A DNA stretch of 21,548 nucleotides, from the NCBI GenBank assembly GCA_030620005.1, contig JAUXAJ010000049.1:1-21548 (forward strand). Reading direction: 5' to 3'. A program made the translations under genes and the position numbers. The first letter of the stretch is position 1. Every line of letters begins with the position of its first letter. The stretch is from Promethearchaeota archaeon (lineage in GTDB: Archaea; Asgardarchaeota; Lokiarchaeia; Sigynarchaeales; SOKP01). The notes below the pieces were generated by a model, which searched no databases, was not told where the DNA came from, and was given only the letters and a program-made list of their open reading frames with translations. Of the stretch, positions 14,918-21,548 are shown one piece after another.

Positions 14918-16165
14918 TTATGTTTTTGTAATGATATAAATTTTCTCATTCTTGATTTCTTTTTTAATATTTTCTTTAATAGGCATGTTTATCTTTATAG
15001 GGTCGTCTTTCTCCTTTCTAACGATGTTTTTTACTTTTTTTCCATTAAAAATTATTTTTCTAACTCTTTCTACGTGGTAAGTGTTTTTTCCAATAAAGAT
15101 AATCTCTGTTCCAATATTTAGAGGGGTGTTGAAATTTTCAATTAAGACGTTTACTGACATGCTTCTTTTATCGTGAGACAAAACTCTTCCTAAATATTGC
15201 TTTCTGAAAGGAGAAACGTTTCCTCTTTTCTCTAACTCGACATCTTCAATGGTAGGTCTGTGAAAATAAAATCCCGTGTGAAAACCTCGATTGTAAACCT
15301 TGGATAATTTATCTAACCATTTTTTCACTTTTATTTCTGTATATGTTCCATTAAAATGATCATTAATCGCTTCTCGATAATACTCGGTAACAGTCTTAAT
15401 GTATGATATATCTTTCATCCTTCCTTCAATCTTGAACGCGTCGATTTTTGCTTCTACGAGTTTAGGAATATATTCTATCATGCACAGGTCTTTCGAATTT
15501 AAAAATAACTGTCCATCATATAGAAATTCGTTATTCTCCTCATCGAACACTTTCCATTGCCTTCTACAAGGTTGAACGCAATTGCCACGATTTGCTGAAA
15601 AATTTGCGTCGTTACAGATCGTGGCAGATAAATAACACCTTCCTGAAATTGAAGTACACATGGAACCGTGGACAAAACATTCGATTTGAGCTTTTTTCAA
15701 GCCCTCCTTTATAATCTTAATTTGATCAAGAGATAGCTCGCGTGCCAAAATTAATCTTTCAGCGCCAAAATTCTCGTAAAATTTCGAAGTTTCGATGTTA
15801 GAAATGTTTGCTTGGGTTGATATGTGAAAATTCAAATCGTATTTTTTGGCAATTGTAATTGTAGCTATATCGTGAGCAATAATGGCGTCAATCTCGGCTT
15901 CCTTAGCTTCTAATAATAAGGCATCCAAGTCGTTTATCTCTAAATCGTATATTAAAATGTTGGTACACAAGTAAGCTCTCAATTCTGGTTCCTGATCGTG
16001 ACAAAATTCAACAACTTTTTTTAAATCTTCACGCTTAAAATTTACTGCTTTTGCTCGCATGTTGTATTTTTTCACACCAAAATAGACTGCATCCGCAAGA
16101 CCAATAACGGCTTTTAACGAGTGCCAATTTTGAACTGGAGCAAGAAGCTCTGGGAAATTTTTCAC
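14918..16165 (-). CDS. U32-family Fe-S protein, TrhP/RlhA-like
   Basis: The 415-residue protein belongs to the former peptidase U32 family, whose studied bacterial members (TrhP/YegQ, RlhA/YdcP) hydroxylate tRNA or rRNA and are not proteases. Landmarks are PELLAPVQNWHSLKAVI at the N-terminus, HISTQANISN (114-123), RLILARELSLDQI and FVHGSMCTSISGRCYLS. Four cysteines, C170, C177, C196 and C200 (NCVQPCR), are the expected iron-sulfur ligands. The C-terminal 90 residues form a beta-rich domain. The start is GTG at 16165, which gives the conserved FPELLAP opening near residue 4. It is the first gene of a probable two-gene unit with pcm. Hydroxylation of RNA is inferred from family knowledge; the exact target is unknown. 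Confidence 0.85.
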   Translation of the reverse strand: MKNFPELLAPVQNWHSLKAVIGLADAVYFGVKKYNMRAKAVNFKREDLKKVVEFCHDQEPELRAYLCTNILIYDLEINDLDALLLEAKEAEIDAIIAHDIATITIAKKYDLNFHISTQANISNIETSKFYENFGAERLILARELSLDQIKIIKEGLKKAQIECFVHGSMCTSISGRCYLSATICNDANFSANRGNCVQPCRRQWKVFDEENNEFLYDGQLFLNSKDLCMIEYIPKLVEAKIDAFKIEGRMKDISYIKTVTEYYREAINDHFNGTYTEIKVKKWLDKLSKVYNRGFHTGFYFHRPTIEDVELEKRGNVSPFRKQYLGRVLSHDKRSMSVNVLIENFNTPLNIGTEIIFIGKNTYHVERVRKIIFNGKKVKNIVRKEKDDPIKINMPIKENIKKEIKNEKIYIITKT

Positions 16166-16701
16166 GGAATTTTCCTTGGAATTTAAATCTGTTTCGTAAA
16201 AATCTATTATTATTTGAAATCAAGCTTTATATGATATAAAATTAATCAATAATCAATAAAATTTTTAAAAAAAAATAGATTTTTTAATTTTCTTGAGTTT
16301 CTTTATCATTTTTATCATTTGTTTTGAGTGACTTAATTAACTCATCTATATCTTTATCTCCAAGTTATTGGAATCTTGGAATGGAACGAGCTGTTGGGGA
16401 AGTAAAGAACAATCAAGATGGTATCAATACTTTTAAAACATTAGACAATAATTTTGCTCCCAACCTAAAAAAAATCTATTCATGACTTGGAATTCTATTT
16501 TTTTTTTCAAGAACAAAAATCAAAATATAATTTTAGATGTTATAGTATTTAAAAGACAAAAAAAACTCTAATTTTAATAATAGGGAACGATATTATTTAA
16601 TAAAATTTCAAAATTGTTCTTTATATAATAGAATTCTCTTTAGAGGGAACAAAATTACGAGAAATATCTTCAAAAAATAAAATATCTTAAGAATATGTTC
16701 A
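16166..16701. other. Long intergenic gap with ambiguous gene relics
   Basis: These 536 bases separate divergent genes. The plus strand has an open frame at 16324-16485 (TTG start, 53 codons; internal ATG at 16381) containing YWNLGMERAVGEVKNNQDG. The minus strand of the same stretch has a fragment ending LGDKDIDELIKSLKTN and a Lys/Asp-rich tail, broken upstream by stops. Neither has a Shine-Dalgarno sequence; one may be a decayed gene tail and the other its shadow. The remainder is A/T-rich and includes the promoter of the GTPase gene. Confidence 0.35.
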
Positions 16702-17328
16702 ATGGTTCAAATTAAAGATAATAAAACTTATATTAAAATTCTTTATTGGGGTATAGGTGGTTCAGGAAAGACCACGATTGTGGATACACTTCATAAATTA
16801 GCAAAAGAATCAAGTAAAGAAATAGAACCAATAGGAGAACTAAAAAAAATTGAAAAAGCAAGTGGATCAACATTATATTTTGATAGATGTGTCTTTCAAT
16901 CAAAAAACAGAAAAGAACTCTTTTATCACATTTATACAGTAGCAGGTCAGCGAAGTTTCTCGCCTTTAAGAAAGCAAATTTTTAAGGGTACGGATGGCGT
17001 AATTTTTGTAGTAGATTCTCAAATTCATTTTTTTGAAGATAATATTGAAGCCTTAAAAGAATTAAAAGTTGTAACAAGAGGTAAATTGATTAAAGAAATA
17101 CCTTTAATAGTCATGTTAAATAAACAAGATCTTGATGCTGTTATTGGTATAGAAGATTTTAAACAAATTTTAAAAGACGAAAGACTCTGGTACAAACCAA
17201 ATCATGAATCTTACGTTTCGAATCCAATTATTTACGAAACTTGCGCTCTATACAATCAAAGAAAAGACATTTATCGCAGTTTTTCTGAATGCGCAAGAAG
17301 GACTTTTTTAATTGCTAATCCAATTTAA
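16702..17328 (+). CDS. MglA/Arf-like small GTPase
   Basis: The 208-residue single-domain GTPase has G1 GIGGSGKTT (17-25), switch I around SGSTLYFD with Thr57, G3 VAGQ (80-83), G4 NKQD (140-143) and G5 ETCA (179-182). The segment HIYTVAGQRSFSPLRKQIFKG followed by DGVIFVVDSQ is the pattern of MglA, the bacterial and archaeal polarity GTPase related to Arf and Rag. Gln83 replaces nothing essential and sits at the usual catalytic position. Length is normal. There is no lipid-modification site or membrane segment. No roadblock (MglB) gene adjoins it, so its activating partner must be elsewhere. The ATG at 16702 is used; ATG at 16695 is out of frame. A cytosolic signalling role is inferred. Confidence 0.85.
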   Translation: MVQIKDNKTYIKILYWGIGGSGKTTIVDTLHKLAKESSKEIEPIGELKKIEKASGSTLYFDRCVFQSKNRKELFYHIYTVAGQRSFSPLRKQIFKGTDGVIFVVDSQIHFFEDNIEALKELKVVTRGKLIKEIPLIVMLNKQDLDAVIGIEDFKQILKDERLWYKPNHESYVSNPIIYETCALYNQRKDIYRSFSECARRTFLIANPI

Positions 17329-17347
17329 ATTCATGAATTTTTTTCTC
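17327..17347 (+). terminator. Palindrome plus T run after the GTPase gene
   Basis: The perfect 14-base palindrome AAATTCATGAATTT (17327-17340) overlaps the stop codon and runs directly into further T. This is a plausible terminator, though the stem is AT-rich and weak. Confidence 0.4.
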
Positions 17348-17421
17348 AAGAATTAATCAAAATTTTCTTAATAGTAATTTAAAGAATAATCTAGAAAACT
17401 TAAATTTTTAACATTTAAATG

Positions 17422-19788
17422 TTAAATGTTTTCTAAATAACATTTAATTTGTTCAGCTATTGCTTTTGCCATTAAAGGTGGAACTGCGTTTCCTATTTGC
17501 TTTAATATTGCACTTTTTGTCCCCTTAAAAATAAAATCATCATCGAAGGATTGAAGTGCTGCTAGCTCTCGAGGCGTACACACTCTATCAAATTTATAAT
17601 GAACGAATACGCCGCCATGATTTTCCTTTACCGTCCTTGCGGGTTTTGTAGGATCTAATCTAAACCATGCATCGCTATAATTTTCATACACATTTCTTCC
17701 AATAGGAGTATTGTTTAGCTTTTTCACGAATTTTTCCGAATGCTTGGTAAACACGTGATTTTTTTCGCTATCTTCGCTCCAAGTTTCATATTTTTCTAGT
17801 ACTTTTTTAGTAGTAATCCATTTTTTTAGATTAAAATTTTGATTATTACTGTAATAATTTTCCAAGGAAGGTTGACTCGAATCCTTAGAATGAGTTTTTC
17901 TTGGAAATTCAACCTTTATATCATCGTGCTTGGTTCCAAAAAAGATTACTCTTTGCCGAGTTTGGGGAACGCCGTAATCAGCAGAATTTAAAACTTTCCA
18001 TGAGACATTATATTTTATTTCTTTAAATTTATTCAATATTTTATCCTTTAAAGGAATTAAATTAGAATCTACTCTTTTTTTAATTTGATTCAGTTTATTT
18101 TTTAGCTTTATAAATTCTTCTTTTTCTTTTTCACTTAATTCTCTTTGGGCTCCAAACCTTTTTAGATCTTTAAATCTTTGCAATCTTTTACAATCGTTTT
18201 TAAACGCTTTTATTTCCTTAATATTGAGGTTTGGATCAACGTGTTTCATGTGTAATAAACCTTTAACATTTTCCATGACAAAAAAATCTGGTTTGAGGTG
18301 ATCTACAACCTCTATATAGTCTAAATATAATTGTCCTCTAGGATCATCAGGATTTCGATTACCAGAAACGGAATATCCCTGACAATTATGAGATACGAAT
18401 AAAGGTGTACAGTATGTATGATCTTTTCCGATTTCTAAATTAAATACTTTTACAGAATTAACTTCATTTTTTATTATTTTATCAATTTTGATCCACATTA
18501 AGTTTTGTTGTTCATCAAAAACCCAATTCAATTTTCTTTTAGGGACGGGTCTAAAAGATATTTGATACCAATCTCTTTGATTAACTAATCTTCCTTCAAT
18601 AAATTTTGTTTTTGAAACCTTTATTTTGGCGACAGTAGCGTGAACATTGTAAGCTTTAGCAATAATTCTCACACAATCAATGGCAAGGTGTGGCGAGCTA
18701 GTAGCAATTCTAAATCTTTTTACACCACAAATTAACGATATATATCCATCCCCTTTTACCCATCCTTCAATAAAAGCCTGTAGAAATGGTTTTGGAAGTC
18801 TATGGATGAATTCTGGCAATTTTTTTTTATATGCCGCTTTTCCAAATTGTTTTACAAAATGCCATAAATTCTTATCACTTATATATAATTTAGTGGCTGT
18901 TCTTTCTTTTGATACATTAACATTAAAAAATTTTTCAAGCTTCTCCTTTATGAAATCCAATTCATTATCATTAACAGAAATGAGTGTGGTATAACGACGT
19001 CGCATCGCTATAGATCTATCACCATTCTTTAAAATTTTAATAGATCGACGCAGATCCTTCCGGTACCATCCTTCTGCAAGGTAAAACCCCATTAAAAACC
19101 AAAAATCGCGATCGTTAAAGGGTAAATCTACAGTAGCATCTATTTTTTTAAATTGATTTATAGAATATTGATATTCTATATTTGGTAAAGAATCTTGAAT
19201 AGGAAAGGGAATACACGCATAATGAAGATCGGGTTCAATTTGGACTGCTCTTAAAAATTTTTCAAAAATAAGCGTTTTTCTATGAGTCTTATTTTTACTG
19301 TCAAATTTAACGCGATATTCACGAATGAGAATTGGATGATTATCTGTACACGTGTAAGTACATGGATGTCCTTTTAATTTTATTTTTATTAAATCACCAG
19401 AATATGATTTATTTCCTATATTCGTAACTTTTCTATAATGACCAGTATGAGTAAGTACTCGGTCTCCTATTTTTATATCTTGAATACTTTTATAACCGTC
19501 AAAAGTAATTATTGGTGTATCCTGAATGAAACAAGGTGGACCACCAATGATAACGTTGATTTTTTTATCTTTCACGGCTTGATATAATTTTTCTTTAGTC
19601 TCAGATAATGTGATATCACCCTCTATATAATTTGTTCTTGGATGATTAAATTTATAGCTGTCCATTGCAGGATTCCAAAATTCATTAGCTGCTATAATAT
19701 CAAATCCCGCTTTTAAGAATCCTTGGCTAAACCCTCCGCAGCCGCTAAATAAATCGATAACAGAATATTTTTCTGGAACTTCATTCAT
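17422..19788 (-). CDS. DNA (cytosine-5) methyltransferase interrupted by an intein
   Basis: The 788-residue precursor splits into 405 residues of methyltransferase and a 383-residue intein (86-468). Methyltransferase motifs are complete: I DLFSGCGGFSQGF (12-24), IV GGPP (82-85) continued after the intein by CQGYSVSG with catalytic Cys469, VI MENVKG, VIII VPQTRQRVIFFG, and IX/X RELAALQSF and QIGNAVPP near the C-terminus. The enzyme would transfer methyl from SAM to C5 of cytosine in a specific site. The region between motifs VIII and IX, which sets specificity, is about 100 residues. No restriction endonuclease is adjacent, so it may be solitary. A Mig-type glycosylase lies 183 bases upstream on the same strand. 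The ATG at 19788 follows an A-rich leader. Activity should require protein splicing. Confidence 0.92.
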   Translation of the reverse strand: MNEVPEKYSVIDLFSGCGGFSQGFLKAGFDIIAANEFWNPAMDSYKFNHPRTNYIEGDITLSETKEKLYQAVKDKKINVIIGGPPCFIQDTPIITFDGYKSIQDIKIGDRVLTHTGHYRKVTNIGNKSYSGDLIKIKLKGHPCTYTCTDNHPILIREYRVKFDSKNKTHRKTLIFEKFLRAVQIEPDLHYACIPFPIQDSLPNIEYQYSINQFKKIDATVDLPFNDRDFWFLMGFYLAEGWYRKDLRRSIKILKNGDRSIAMRRRYTTLISVNDNELDFIKEKLEKFFNVNVSKERTATKLYISDKNLWHFVKQFGKAAYKKKLPEFIHRLPKPFLQAFIEGWVKGDGYISLICGVKRFRIATSSPHLAIDCVRIIAKAYNVHATVAKIKVSKTKFIEGRLVNQRDWYQISFRPVPKRKLNWVFDEQQNLMWIKIDKIIKNEVNSVKVFNLEIGKDHTYCTPLFVSHNCQGYSVSGNRNPDDPRGQLYLDYIEVVDHLKPDFFVMENVKGLLHMKHVDPNLNIKEIKAFKNDCKRLQRFKDLKRFGAQRELSEKEKEEFIKLKNKLNQIKKRVDSNLIPLKDKILNKFKEIKYNVSWKVLNSADYGVPQTRQRVIFFGTKHDDIKVEFPRKTHSKDSSQPSLENYYSNNQNFNLKKWITTKKVLEKYETWSEDSEKNHVFTKHSEKFVKKLNNTPIGRNVYENYSDAWFRLDPTKPARTVKENHGGVFVHYKFDRVCTPRELAALQSFDDDFIFKGTKSAILKQIGNAVPPLMAKAIAEQIKCYLENI
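18385..19533 (-). other. LAGLIDADG intein inside the cytosine methyltransferase
   Basis: The in-frame insertion covers precursor residues 86-468. It begins with Cys86 (block A CFIQDTPI), has block B TDNHPIL (Thr148, His151), the endonuclease motifs LMGFYLAEGW (232-241) and FIEGWVKGDGYI (339-350), block F VKVFNLEIGKDHTY, and ends VSHN with His467 and Asn468, followed by Cys469 as +1 residue. All residues for class 1 splicing are present. Excision joins GGPP to CQGYS, restoring methyltransferase motif IV. The acidic residues of both LAGLIDADG motifs (Glu239 and Asp347) are kept, so the homing endonuclease may be active. The boundaries are given to the codon. Confidence 0.93.
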
Positions 19789-19971
19789 TTTTTTTTTTTA
19801 AAATCTTTAATTTGAAAAAACAATTATTAATATCTTTATTCTTTATTTTCCTATATTTATTATTATAAAAAGAGGATTTAACTTTATAAGGCTTAAGGGA
19901 TTAATAATTTTTAATATGATCGTCGTTAAAAAATAATTAATTCAATAATTAGCTGAAATGTTCTTGTTTTC

Positions 19972-20619
19972 TTATTTTTCTTTAAAAAAATCACACACTT
20001 TTATTAACAAACATTTATCACATCGAGGATTTTTAGGAGTGCAAATTAATGCTGCAAGATCCAAAATTGCAAGATTAAATTCTTTAAATTGTTTTTCTGG
20101 AAGAATTTCAGTCATTTTTTCAAAAAGTTTTTTGTCTCTTGAAGGGGCACTTTTAACTGGAAACGAATAAACTCTTTTAATAACTCGACCTACATTTGCG
20201 TCTACAATTGGAACAGGCTTTCCAAAACTAAAGCATAAAACCGCGTTGGCGATGTATTCCCCTACACCAGGCAAGTTCATTAAATCTTTCTTATCTTCTG
20301 GGATCTTGTTTTCATTTTCAAGGATAAGCTGAGCTGTTTTTTTTAAGTCTCGCGCTCTACGATTAAACAAGCCTAACGGTTGGAGAAGGCGCGCTAGTTC
20401 TTCTTCGTTTTCCTCAACAATCTTTTTTGCATTAGGATATTTTTTTATGAACTCTGGAAAAAGTTTTTCCACTTGATTCGCGTTCGTTTTTTGTAGCATT
20501 AATTCCGCTAACAACTGTTGAAATGGAGTTAAATTTTGATTCCGCCACGAAAAATCTCTTTTATTGAGTTTAAACCAATCTAAAAGTAGATTTACGAATT
20601 GCTCGTTTTTGGATGTCAT
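19972..20619 (-). CDS. HhH-GPD DNA glycosylase, Mig/MutY type
   Basis: The 215-residue glycosylase has AELMLQKT with Glu39, the helix-hairpin-helix LPGVGEY (116-122), PIVDANVGRV with catalytic Asp140, and a [4Fe-4S] cluster formed by C193, C200, C203 and C209 (C-x6-C-x2-C-x5-C). Tyr122 occupies the place where endonuclease III has its catalytic Lys, as in the archaeal thymine-DNA glycosylase Mig. The short length lacks the C-terminal oxoguanine-recognition domain of true MutY. It should therefore remove T or U opposite G as a monofunctional base-excision enzyme. It lies immediately upstream of a cytosine-5 methyltransferase, whose product deaminates to T, which fits this role. Adenine removal opposite 8-oxoG cannot be excluded. 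Confidence 0.85.
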   Translation of the reverse strand: MTSKNEQFVNLLLDWFKLNKRDFSWRNQNLTPFQQLLAELMLQKTNANQVEKLFPEFIKKYPNAKKIVEENEEELARLLQPLGLFNRRARDLKKTAQLILENENKIPEDKKDLMNLPGVGEYIANAVLCFSFGKPVPIVDANVGRVIKRVYSFPVKSAPSRDKKLFEKMTEILPEKQFKEFNLAILDLAALICTPKNPRCDKCLLIKVCDFFKEK

Positions 20620-20671
20620 TTTAAACTAACTTTAGAATAAGTTTTAAGACTATAAATATTAGAAAGAAGCG

Positions 20672-20914
20672 TTATAGTTTAATCTCACTATTACACGACC
20701 AACATCCTTCGTTCCTTTCTTTTAACGCTTGAGCACATCTAACGCAGTAAAAAGCCTTACAACTAGGACATAAATAATTAGCACCAATTATAGGTCCTTT
20801 ATGGACAATACATTTAAATTCTCTTTCTTCTACCTCAACTTCTAATTCTGTTTTATCTAAGATTTTCTCTTTATGGTCAACTTTAGCTTTCTCCATTGAT
20901 GCCTTGGTAGTCAA
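20672..20914 (-). CDS. Small cross-brace zinc protein (RING/B-box-like)
   Basis: An acidic, helical N-terminal third (1-33) precedes a compact zinc module. Ligands are C35, H38, C49, C52, C57, C60, C71 and C74, in four pairs each spaced x2, the order of a two-zinc cross-brace (B-box or RING-like). Similar short zinc proteins are familiar from Asgard genomes, but their roles are not known to me. The start is TTG at 20914, supported by GAGGAGG 11 bases upstream; the ATG at 20896 (codon 7) is an alternative. The frame also stays open upstream of the TTG to 20962 without a canonical start. It lies between the adenine-methylase remnant and the glycosylase on the same strand. It could bind protein or nucleic acid; no function is assigned. 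Confidence 0.7.
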   Translation of the reverse strand: MTTKASMEKAKVDHKEKILDKTELEVEVEEREFKCIVHKGPIIGANYLCPSCKAFYCVRCAQALKERNEGCWSCNSEIKL

Positions 20915-20948
20915 TACTTTTCTTGCCTCCTCAATGATGTCATTGACT

Positions 20949-21428
20949 TTAATCGAAGCTGTTTAAAACGAGAACTTCCTTAATCTCCCCTCTTTTTGTA
21001 GCATCGCTATTAATGGCTCTTTTCGCATTTAACGTGATAATTTTATAATCCTTATATAAATTTAAGATAAAATTGTTGTAGGAGTTGCTTAACATTAATT
21101 TACAACCCCGTTCGTCTAATGTTTGAAAAATTTCAAATAATTTCTTTTGAGAGTCTTTTCCGAAATTTTCTTTAGTATAGCTTGTAAAACTTGCAGTGTC
21201 AGATAAAGGATGATAGAGCGGATCAAAATAAACGAAATCGTATTTTTCACAATGATCTAAACATGCCTCAAAAGAACCGTGAATAATTTTTACCCCTTGC
21301 AGGGCTTTATTCACAGCAATTAAATTTTCTTTATTACAGAATTTAGGGTTTTTATACGAGCCAAATGGTGTATTAAATTGTCCCTTACTGTTTACCCTGT
21401 ATAGTCCATTGTAACAACACCTATTCAT
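20949..21428 (-). pseudogene. 3' half of a Dam-type DNA adenine methylase, interrupted by a tnpB element
   Basis: The 159 residues match the C-terminal half of D12-class N6-adenine methylases: NRCCYNGLYRVNSKGQFN at the start, YDFVYFDPLYHPLSDTASFT with motif IV, LMLSNSYN, and KRGEIKEVLVLN at the end. A full enzyme is about 270 residues. The N-terminal half, with the FxGxG SAM-binding motif, is missing. The match begins immediately beside an IS605-type right end (21429 onward), so the gene was split by insertion and the ATG at the junction is fortuitous. Motif IV reads DPLY (Asp69 to Tyr72) rather than DPPY, one base from the normal codon (CTC for CCC), a change likely to damage catalysis. The other half should lie beyond the element. 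Confidence 0.8.
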
Positions 21429-21433
21429 TTGAA

Positions 21434-21547
21434 CTACTCCTTCCTAAAGGAAGGAGATTCCTTCCCTGAGAAAGATGTTTCCTTGTTCATCGACAACTGC
21501 CGAAAGATCTTCCGAAGAAGGTCTTTTGGTCTTACATTATCTCCAAA
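21434..21547 (-). CDS. tnpB: C-terminal tail of TnpB (partial)
   Basis: This is the only minus-strand frame open to the window edge: 37 codons ending at TAG 21434-21436. The peptide begins FGDNVRPKD, contains RQLSMNKETSFS and ends SPSFRKE. A GDxVRP segment followed by a basic, disordered tail with N-x-E-T/A and ending SPSF/SPSL is what I recall of archaeal TnpB proteins after their zinc finger. TnpB is the RNA-guided nuclease of IS605-type elements; its guide RNA overlaps this 3' end, and the hairpin at 21437-21456 would lie in it. The catalytic RuvC part is outside the window. Confidence 0.6.
   Translation of the reverse strand, partial: FGDNVRPKDLLRKIFRQLSMNKETSFSGKESPSFRKE
21437..21456 (-). 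repeat. Perfect terminal hairpin of the tnpB element
   Basis: CTCCTTCC and GGAAGGAG form a perfect 8-bp stem around TAAA (plus strand). It shares CTTCCTAAAG and a downstream ATTCCTT or ATTTCTT with the hairpin at 9855-9875, so the two belong to one family. It would be the recognition hairpin for the HUH transposase. Confidence 0.6.
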
Positions 21548-21548
21548 G

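Larger units (their letters stand above)
21429..21548 (-). mobile_element. Right end of an IS605-family tnpB element (runs off window)
   Basis: The element extends past the window edge. Its right terminus, read on the minus strand, has the hairpin CTCCTTCC-TTTA-GGAAGGAG (21437-21456), then GTAGTTCAA, and joins adenine-methylase coding sequence at 21428. TCAA is the right-end cleavage sequence known for IS608, and a terminal hairpin just inside it is typical of the family. The tnpB 3' end overlaps this hairpin. Whether tnpA is present cannot be seen. Confidence 0.65.

Noticed and set aside
17410..17423. Perfect palindrome AACATTTAAATGTT as an operator
   Set aside because: It overlaps the stop codon of the methyltransferase gene in very AT-rich DNA; more likely chance or part of the termination zone than a regulator site.
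19972..20619. True MutY adenine glycosylase
   Set aside because: There is no C-terminal oxoguanine-recognition domain, and the residue layout (PLG, VGEY) is closer to archaeal Mig; kept as Mig/MutY type with Mig preferred.
20949..21428. Intact short adenine methylase gene
   Set aside because: The SAM-binding half is missing, the junction with a transposon end is exact, and motif IV is DPLY; treated as an interrupted pseudogene.
17422..21428. Complete restriction-modification system
   Set aside because: No endonuclease-like gene is visible; the neighbours are a glycosylase, a small zinc protein and a broken adenine methylase. The LAGLIDADG nuclease belongs to the intein.

Overview
The window looks like a chromosomal segment of an Asgard archaeon, probably Lokiarchaeia-like. 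It is AT-rich, with TATA-type promoters, T-run terminators and frequent TTG or GTG starts. It carries eukaryote-flavoured proteins: a Rag-type GTPase with a roadblock-like C-terminus, an MglA/Arf-like GTPase, a von Willebrand A protein with two C4HC3 zinc modules, and a small cross-brace zinc protein. It also has typical archaeal enzymes: an MtrH-family methyltransferase, a Mig-type DNA glycosylase and GH57 amylolysis. Taxonomy is inferred from gene content; no rRNA or tRNA gene was seen.

Left part (1-8000). Two small unknown proteins are followed by a minus-strand HhH/Rag-like GTPase. A 623-bp gap precedes four plus-strand genes: vWA-zinc protein, MtrH-family methyltransferase, TPR-like helical protein and cobalamin-binding radical SAM enzyme. 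Their spacing suggests separate transcription units.

Middle (8000-17400). Two DNA-binding regulators (a minus-strand ribbon-helix-helix protein and a plus-strand winged-helix protein) lie back to back across a 666-bp gap rich in short phased repeats. A divergent pair follows, maltokinase-like kinase and GH57 4-alpha-glucanotransferase/amylase, pointing to maltodextrin or glycogen handling. A minus-strand pair encodes a U32-family Fe-S protein (probably RNA hydroxylation) and protein-L-isoaspartate methyltransferase. A stand-alone MglA-like GTPase comes next.

Right part (17400-21548) is a minus-strand DNA-modification region. It has a cytosine-5 DNA methyltransferase split by a 383-residue LAGLIDADG intein placed exactly at the catalytic cysteine, a Mig/MutY-type mismatch glycosylase that could repair the T:G mismatches left by 5-methylcytosine deamination, a small zinc protein, and the 3' half of a Dam-type adenine methylase. 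The Dam gene is cut by the right end of an IS605-type tnpB element that runs off the window; relics of similar hairpin ends lie at about 9767-9875.

Most notable are the intein at the methyltransferase nucleophile, the methyltransferase-Mig pairing, the tnpB-interrupted adenine methylase with a DPLY motif, the HhH-Rag GTPase fusion, and the vWA plus double zinc-module protein that recalls the TFIIH p44/Ssl1 layout. No CRISPR array and no obvious restriction endonuclease were seen.
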